64,000 nt of DNA from Aegilops tauschii subsp. strangulata (taxonomy: Eukaryota > Streptophyta > Magnoliopsida > Poales > Poaceae): assembly GCF_002575655.3 (NCBI RefSeq), contig NC_053040.3, positions 457,670,780 to 457,734,779 of the forward strand. The letters are read 5' to 3'. The notes under the pieces were generated by a model. That model had not been told where the DNA came from and searched no databases. It saw nothing but the letters and a program-made list of their open reading frames with translations. The first letter of the stretch is position 1; each line of letters begins with the position of its first letter. A program made the position numbers and the translations under genes. Shown one piece after another: positions 55,701 through 64,000 of the stretch.

Positions 55701-58700
55701 AAACTTGCACATGGCAGATGTATTAGTGCACGTTACACGTAGAAAAAATTTAAAGGCTGTCAGAGGAAGCTATGTCCCGTTCGTCATCAAATATGCATTG
55801 CCCCTCTCGGAACCACGAGCCTTCTAGTGAGTTGCTCCGGTTTGTGAGGGGTGTGTTTCCAAACTTTCGTCACCCATGCCAATTTTTTTACCACATCATC
55901 TTGGTGGCATGACATTACATCAAGCAAGGTTTCATGTGTTTCTGATATTTTTTTGAATTTTTTGGAATTTATATGCCATGTCACTCCATGCATACATATG
56001 CATGTGTCCATGTCGTGAGACAAATATATTTGAAAATTCCTTCTCATTTACTGCACATGGAAAACTCGCACACAAGTACACAAATATGATTTTTCAAACC
56101 ATTATGGTTAGGCGTTGCATGTAGATGTAGTTCAAATTTGAATTACCGTCATTAAATGGCTAGAAAATCAATTAAATGTCTTTAAAAGGTCAAATGACCC
56201 CTAGAATTTTCCAAATTTTCACATTACAGTTGTAGTAGTGCACGTTAAACGTAGAAAAAATTTGAAGGCCGTAAGAGGAAGCTATCTCCCGTTCGTCATC
56301 AAACATGCATTGTTCCCTCTCGGAACCACGAGCCTTCTAGTGAGTTGCTCCGGTTTGTGAGGGGTGTGTGTCCAAACTTTCGTCAAACATGCCTATTTTT
56401 TTACCACATCATCTTGGTGGCATGACATTACATCAACCAAGGTTTCATGTGTTTCTGATATATTTTAATTTTTTGGAATTAAAATGCCATGGCACTCCAT
56501 GCATACATATGCACGTGTCCATGTCGTGAGACAAATATGTTTGAAAATTCATTCTAATTTACTGCACATGGAATTAACTCGCACACAAGTACACACATAT
56601 GATTTTTCAAACCATTATGGTTAGCCATTGCATGTAGATGTAGTTCAAATTTGAATTACGGTCATTAAATGGCTAGAAAATCACTTAAATGTCTTCAAAA
56701 GGTCAAATGACCCCTGAAATTTTGCAAATTTGCACATGGCAGATGTATTAGTGCATGTTACACGTAGAAAAAATTTGAAGGCTGTAAGAGGAAGCTATGT
56801 CCCGTTCGTCATCAAACATGCATTGTTCCCTCTCGGAACCACGAGCCTTCTAGTGAGTTGCTCCGGTTTGTGAGGGGTGTGTTTCCAAACTTTCGTCACC
56901 CAAGCCAACTTTTTTACCACATCATCTTGGTGGCATGACATTACATGAAGCAACGTTTCATGTGTTTCTGATATTTTTTTAATTTTTTGGAATTTAAATG
57001 CCATGTCACTCCATGCATACATATGCATGTGTCCATGTCGTGAGACAAATATATTTGAAAATTCCTTCTAATTTACTGCACATGGAATTAACTCGCACAC
57101 AAGTACACAAATATGATTTTTCAAACCGTTATGCTTAGGCGTTGCATGTAGATGTAGTTCAAATTTGAATTACGGTCATTAAATGGCTAGAAAATCAATT
57201 AAATGTCTTTAAAAGGTCAAATGACCCCTAGAATTTTCCAAATTTTCACATTACAGTTGTAGTAGTGCACGTTAAACGTAGAAAAAATTTGAAGGCCGTA
57301 AGAGGAAGCTATCTCTCGTTCGTCATCAAACATGCATTGTTCCCTCTCGGAACCACGAGCCTTCTAGTGAGTTGCTCCGGTTTGTGAGGGGTGTGTGTCC
57401 AAACTTTCGTCAAACATGCCTATTTTTTTACCACATCATCTTGGTGGCATGACATTACATCAACCAAGGTTTCATGTGTTTCTGATATATTTTAATTTTT
57501 TGGAATTAAAATGCCATGGCACTCCATGCATACATATGCATGTGTCCATGTCGTGAGACAAATATGTTTGAAAATTCATTCTAATTTACTGCACATGGAA
57601 TTAACTCGCACACAAGTACACACATATGATTTTTCAAACCGTTATGGTTAGCCGTTGCATGTAGATGTAGTTCAAATTTGAATTACGGTCATTAAATGGC
57701 TAGAAAATCACTTAAATGTCTTCAAAAGGTCAAATGACCCCTGAAATTTTGCAAATTTGCACATGGCAGATGTATTAGTGCACGTTACACGTAGAAAAAA
57801 TTTGAAGGCTGTAAGAGGAAGCTATGTCCCGTTCGTCATCAAACATGCATTGTTCCCTCTCGGAACCACGAGCCTTCTAGTGAGTTGCTCCGGTTTGTGA
57901 GGGGTGTGTTTCCAAACTTTCGTCACCCATGCCAATTTTTTTACCACACCATCTTGGTGGCATGACATTACATCAAGCAAGGTTTCATGTGTTTCTGATA
58001 TTTTTTTGAATTTTTTGGAATTAAAATGCCATGTCACGCCATGCATACATATGCATGTGTCCATGTCGTGAGACAAATATATTTGAAAATTCCTTCTAAT
58101 TTACTGCACATGGAATTAACTCGCACACAAGTACACAAATATGATTTTTCAAACCGTTATGGTTAGGCGTTGCATGTAGATGTAGTTCAAATTTGAATTA
58201 CGGTCATTAAATGGCTAGAAAATCAATTAAATGTCTTTAAAAGGTCAAATGACCCCTAGAATTTTCCAAATTTTCACATTACAGTTGTAGTAGTGCACGT
58301 TAAAAGTAGAAAAAATTTGAAGGCCGTTAGAGGAAGCTATCTCCCGTTCGTCATCAAACATGCATTGTTCCCTCTCGGAACCACGAGCCTTCTAGTGAGT
58401 TGCTCCGGTTTGTGAGGGGTGTGTGTCCAAACTTTCGTCAAACATGCCTATTTTTTTACCACATCATCTTGGTGGCATGACATTACATCAACCAAGGTTT
58501 CATGTGTTTCTGATATATTTTAATTTTTTGGAATTAAAATGCCATGGCACTCCATGCATACATATGCATGTGTCCATGTCGTGAGACAAATATGTTTGAA
58601 AATTCATTCTAATTTACTGCACATGGAATTAACTCGCACACAAGTACACAAATATGATTTTTCAAACCGTTATGGTTAGGCGCTGCATGTAGATGTAGTT

Positions 58701-61700
58701 CAAATTTGAATTACGGTCATTAAATGGCTAGAAAATCACTTAAATGTCTTCAAAAGGTCAAATGAGCCCTGAAATTTTGCAAATTTGCACATGGCAGATG
58801 TATTAGTGCACGTTACACGTAGAAAAAATTTGAAGGTTGTAAGAGGAAGCTATGTCCCGTTCGTCATCAAACATGCATTGTTCCCTCTCGGAACCACGAT
58901 CCTTCTATCGAGTTGCTCCGGTTTGTGAGGGGTGTGTTTCCAAACTTTCGTCACCCAAGCCAACTTTTTTACCACATCATCTTGGTGGCATGACATTACA
59001 TCAAGCAACGTTTCATGTGTTTCTGATATTTTTTTAATTTTTTGGAATTTAAATGCCATGTCACTCCATGCATACATATGCATGTGTCCATGTCGTGAGA
59101 CGAATATATTTGAAAATTCCTTCTAATTTACTGCACATGGAATTAACTCGCACACAAGTACACAAATATGATTTTTCAAACCGTTATGCTTAGGCGTTGC
59201 ATGTAGATGTAGTTCAAATGTGAATTACGGTCATTAAATGGCTAGAAAATAAATTAAATGTCTTTAAAAGGTCAAATGACCCCTAGAATTTTCCAAATTT
59301 TCACATTACAGTTGTAGTAGTGCACGTTAAACGTAGAAAAAATTTGAAGGCTGTAAGAGGAAGCTATCTACCGTTCGTCATCAAACATGCATTGTTCCCT
59401 TTCGGAACCACGAGCCTTCTAGTGAGTTTCTCCGGTTTGTGAGGGGTGTGTGTCCAAACTTTCGTCAAACATGCCTATTTTTTTACCACATCATCTTGGT
59501 GGCATGACATTACATCAACCAAGGTTTCATGTGTTTCTGATATATTTTAATTTTTTGGAATTAAAATGCCATGGCACTCCATGCATACATATGCATGTGT
59601 CCATGTCGTGAGACAAATATGTTTGAAAATTCATTCTAATTTACTGCACATGGAATTAACTCGCACACAAGTACACACATATGATTTTTCAAACCGTTAT
59701 GGTTAGCCGTTGCATGTAGATGTAGTTCAAATTTGAATTACGGTCATTAAATGGCTAGAAAATCACTTAAATGTCTTCAAAAGGTCAAATGACCCCTGAA
59801 AATTTGCAAATTTGCACATGGCAGATGTATTAGTGCACGTTACACGTAGAAAAAATTTGAAGGCTGTAAGAGGAAGCTATGTCCCGTTCGTCATCAAACA
59901 TGCATTGTTCCCTCTCGGAACCACGAGCCTTCTTGTGAGTTGCTCCGGTTTGTGAGGGGTGTGTTTCCAAACTTTCGTCACCCATGCCAATTTTTTTACC
60001 ACATCATCTTGGTGGCATGACATTACATCAAGCAAGGTTTCATGTGTTTCTGATATTTTTTTGAATTTTTTGGAATTAAAATGCCATGTCACGCCATGCA
60101 TACATATGCATGTGTCCATGTCGTGAGACAAATATATTTGAAAATTCCTTCTAATTTACTGCACATGGAATTAACTCGCACACAAGTACACAAATATGAT
60201 TTTTCAAACCGTTATGGTTAGGCGTTGCATGTAGATGTAGTTCAAATTTGAATTACGGTCATTAAATGGCTAGAAAATCAATTAAATGTCTTTAAAAGGT
60301 CAAATGACCCCTAGAATTTTCCAAATTTTCACATTACAGTTGTAGTAGTGCACGTTAAACGTAGAAAAAATTTGAAGGCCGTAAGAGGAAGCTATCTCCC
60401 GTTCGTCATCAAACATGCATTGTTCCCTCTCGGAACCACGAGCCTTCTAGTGAGTTGCTCCGGTTTGTGAGGGGTGTGTGTCCAAACTTTCGTCAAACAT
60501 GCCTATTTTTTTACCACATCATCTTGGTGGCATGACATTACATCAACCAAGGTTTCATGTGTTTCTGATATATTTTAATTTTTTGGAATTAAAATGCCAT
60601 GGCACTCCATGCATACATATGCATGTGTCCATGTCGTGAGACAAATATGTTTGAAAATTCATTCTAATTTACTGCACATGGAATTAACTCGCACACAAGT
60701 ACACAAATATGATTTTTCAAACCGTTATGGTTAGGCGCTGCATGTAGATGTAGTTCAAATTTGAATTACGGTCATTAAATGGCTAGAATATCACTTAAAT
60801 GTCTTTAAAAGGTCAAATGAGCCCTGAAATTTTGCAAATTTGCACATGGCAGATGTATTAGTGCACGTTAGACGTAGAAAAAATTTGAAGGTTGTAAGAG
60901 GAAGCTATGTCCCGTTCGTCATCAAACATGCATTGTTCCCTCTCGGAACCACGATCCTTCTATCGAGTTGCTCCGGTTTGTGAGGGGTGTGTTTCCAAAT
61001 TTTCGTCACCCAAGCCAACTTTTTTACCACATCATCTTGGTGGCATGACATTACATCAAGCAACGTTTCATGTGTTTCTGATATTTTTTTAATTTTTTGG
61101 AATTTAAATGCCATGTCACTCCATGCATACATATGCATGTGTCCATGTCGTGAGACGAATATATTTGAAAATTCCTTCTAATTTACTGCACATGGAATTA
61201 ACTCGCACACAAATACACAAATATGATTTTTCAAACCGTTATGCTTAGACGTTGCATGTAGATGTAGTTCAAATTTGAATTACGGTCATTAAATGGCTAG
61301 AAAATAAATTAAAAGTCTTTAAAAGGTCAAATGACCCCTAGAATTTTCAAATTTTCACATTACAGTTGTAGTAGTGCACGTTAAACGTAGAAAAAATTTG
61401 AAGGCTGTAAGAGGAAGCTATCTCCCGTTCGTCATCAAACATGCATTGTTCCCTCTCGGAACCACGAGCCTTCTAGTGAGTTGCTCCGGTTTGTGAGGGG
61501 TGTGTGTCCAAACTTTCGTCAAACATGCCTATTTTTTTACCACATCATCTTGGTGGCATGACATTACATCAACCAAGGTTACATGTGTTTCTGATATATT
61601 TTAATTTTTTGGAATTAAAATGCCATGGCACTCCATGCATACATATGCATGTGTCCATGTCGTGAGACAAATATGTTTGAAAATTCATTCTAATTTACTG

Positions 61701-64000
61701 CACATGGAATTAACTCGCACACAAGTACACACATATGATTTTTCAAACCGTTATGGTTAGCCGTTGCATGTAGATGTAGTTCAAATTTAAATTACGGTCA
61801 TTAAATGGCTAGAAAATCACTTAAATGTCTTCAAAAGGTCAAATGACCCCTGAAATTTTGCAAATTTGCACATGGCAGATGTATTAGTGCACGTTACACG
61901 TAGAAAAAATTTGAAGGCTGTAAGAGGAAGCTATGTCCCGTTCGTCATCAAACATGCATTGTTCCCTCCCGGAACCACGAGCCTTCTTGTGAGTTGCTCT
62001 GGTTTGTGAGGGGTGTGTTTCCAAACTTTCGTCACCCATGCCAATTTTTTTACCACATCATCTTGGTGGCATGACATTACATCAAGCAAGGTTTCATGTG
62101 TTTCTGATATTTTTTTGAATTTTCTGGAATTAAAATGCCATGTCACGCCATGCATACATATGCATGTGTCCATGTCGTGAGACAAATATATTTGAAAATT
62201 CCTTCTAATTTACTGCACATGGAATTAACTCGCACACAAGTACACAAATATGATTTTTCAAACCGTTATGGTTAGGCGTTGCATGTAGATGTAGTTCAAA
62301 TTTGAATTACGGTCATTAAATGGCTAGAAAATCAATTAAATGTCTTTAAAAGGTCAAATGACCCCTAGAATTTTCCAAATTTTCACATTACAGTTGTAGT
62401 AGTGCACGTTAAACGTAGAAAAAATTTGAAGGCCGTAAGAGGAGCTATCTCCCGTTCGTCATCCCACATGCATTGTTCCCTCTCGGAACCACGAGCCTTC
62501 TAGTGAGTTGCTCCGGTTTGTGAGGGGTGTGTGTCCAAACTTTCGTCAAACATGCCTATTTTTTTACCACATCATCTTGGTGGCATGACATTACATCAAC
62601 CAAGGTTTCATGTGTTTCTGATATATTTTAATTTTTTGGAATTAAAATGCCATGGCACTCCATGCATACATATGCATGTGTCCATGTCGTGAGACAAATA
62701 TGTTTGAAAATTCATTCTAATTTACTGCACATGGAATTAACTCGCACACAAGTACACACATATGATTTTTCAAACCAGTATGGTTAGCCATTGCATGTAG
62801 ATGTAGTTCAAATTTGAATTACGGTCATTAAATGGCTAGAAAATCACTTAAATGTCTTCAAAAGGTCAAATGACCCCTGAAATTTTGCAAATTTGCACAT
62901 GGCAGATGTATTAGTGCATGTTACACGTAGAAAAAATTTGAAGGCTGTAAGAGGAAGCTATGTCCCGTTCGTCATCAAACATGCATTATTCCCTCTCGGA
63001 ACAACGAGCCTTCTAGTGAGTTGCTCCGGTTTGTGAGGGGTGTGTTTCCAAACTTTCGTCACCCAAGCCAACTATTTTACCACATCATCTTGGTGGCATG
63101 ACATTACATCAAGCAACGTTTCATGTGTTTCTGATATTTTTTTTAATTTTTTGGAATTTAAATGCCATGTCACTCCATGCATACATATGCATGTGTCCAT
63201 GTCGTGAGACAAATATATTTGAAAATTCCTTCTAATTTACTGCACATGGAATTAACTCGCACACAAGTACACAAATATGATTTTTCAAACCGTTATGCTT
63301 AGGCGTTGCATGTAGATGTAGTTCAAATTTGAATTACGGTCATTAAATGGCTAGAAAATCAATTAAATGTCTTTAAAAGGTCAAATGACCCCTAGAATTT
63401 TCCAAATTTTCACATTACAGTTGTAGTAGTGCACGTTAAACGTAGAAAAAATTTGAAGGCCGTAAGAGGAAGCTATCTCCCGTTCGTCATCAAACATGCA
63501 TTGTTCCCTCTAGGAACCACGAGCCTTCTAGTGAGTTGCTCCGGTTTGTGAGGGGTGTGTGTCCAAACTTTCGTCAAACATGCCTATTTTTTTACCACAT
63601 CATCTTGGTGGCATGACATTACATCAACCAAGGTTTCATGTGTTTCTGATATATTTTAATTTTTTGGAATTAAAATGCCATGGCACTCCATGCATACATA
63701 TGCACGTGTCCATGTCGTGAGACAAATATGTTTGAAAATTCATTCTAATTTACTGCACATGGAATTAACTCGCACACAAGTACACACATATGATTTTTCA
63801 AACCGTTATGGTTAGCCGTTGCATGTAGATGTAGTTCAAATTTGAATTACGGTCATTAAATGGCTAGAAAATCACTTAAATGTCTTCAAAAGGTCAAATG
63901 ATTCCTGAAATTTTGCAAATTTGCACATGGCAGATGTATTAGTGCACGTTACACGTAGAAAAAATTTGAAGGCTGTAAGAGGAAGCTATGTCCCGTTCGT
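43787..64000 (+). repeat. About 513-bp satellite array with higher-order structure (39 full monomers plus one partial)
   Basis: CGCACACAAGTACAC recurs 40 times from 43791 to 63771, nearly always 511-516 bp apart; the first two spacings are 480 and 504. Each monomer has GTAGTTCAAATTTGAATTAC, a CCTCTCGGAACCACGAGCC-like segment, ACCACATCATCTTGG and the palindrome CATGCATACATATGCATG. From 45804 to 53502 monomer types cycle in fours with period 2053-2054 bp, with one three-monomer unit. From 53502 rightwards dimers (about 1027 bp) and tetramers (about 2055 bp) prevail. 54015-62231 is a 16-monomer block repeated at exactly 8216 bp. Short open frames of 60-86 codons in many monomers are repeat-derived. 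The array runs off the window. Family name and chromosomal position are unknown. Confidence 0.97.

Noticed and set aside
44476..62185. Recurring 60-86-codon frames in the 513-bp satellite, both strands
   Set aside because: They recur at monomer multiples, are interrupted in other monomer types and show no codon-level conservation beyond that of the DNA.
43787..64000. CRISPR-like array
   Set aside because: Monomers are contiguous 513-bp units without unique spacers, in plant DNA.

Overview
The window is plant nuclear DNA, almost certainly from a Triticeae grass (wheat, Aegilops, rye or barley group). Evidence for this: a Tekay/Del-type chromovirus with a very long LTR, Stowaway MITEs, a tRNA-derived SINE of the wheat Au type, a CACTA transposon with a Transposase_24 gene, nested LTR insertions, and kilobase-scale satellite DNA. 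Only one gene looks like an intact host-type gene. Nearly everything else is mobile or repetitive. The species guess is from recognised repeat families, not from a database search.

Layout. 1-7644: 3' part of a Ty3/Gypsy chromovirus; pol is interrupted by two in-frame stops and is followed by a 4.3-kb 3' LTR with a TATA box and three internal tandem-repeat sets. 7645-13261: gene island with a MITE, a 52-bp inverted repeat, an intact single-exon 3'-5' exonuclease-domain gene (10354-11073), diverged flanking duplications and a Helitron-type 3' end. 13262-16430: decayed TE-associated coding sequence, GT-rich repeats, a 188-bp tandem duplication with a MITE and a candidate MITE excision footprint, and a SINE. 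16470-29828: right part of a CACTA element. Its TNPA-like (Transposase_24) gene can be modelled from 20348 to 28301 with matching intron phases. It contains a serially amplified exon-intron module (11 splice-donor copies) and a 2.2-kb segmental duplication, followed by subterminal repeats and the terminal GTAGTG.

29829-32642: a reverse-oriented LTR fragment and a reverse-oriented Copia-like 3' LTR with part of its interior, showing nested insertion. 32643-43786: a mosaic of CACTA-type 84-bp subterminal repeats, a DUF295 (F-box-associated) pseudogene with a frameshift and two stops, three or four TE-associated coding sequences (three visibly broken), a roughly 500-bp tandem repeat (36700-39600), and a CACTA-like terminus at 41483.

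43787-64000: a satellite array of about 513 bp, 39 full monomers plus one partial, continuing past the window. It is hierarchical: monomer, then a tetramer of about 2053 bp in the left half, then dimers/tetramers (about 1027/2055 bp) inside an exact-period 8216-bp 16-mer in the right half. It includes a chimeric monomer that records an unequal crossover. This array and the 500-bp array 4 kb away look like diverged relatives sharing a palindromic box. This is the most unusual structure in the window; the amplified exon array of the CACTA gene is second.

There is no operon-like cooperation. The layout records successive insertion, gene capture, decay and tandem amplification.
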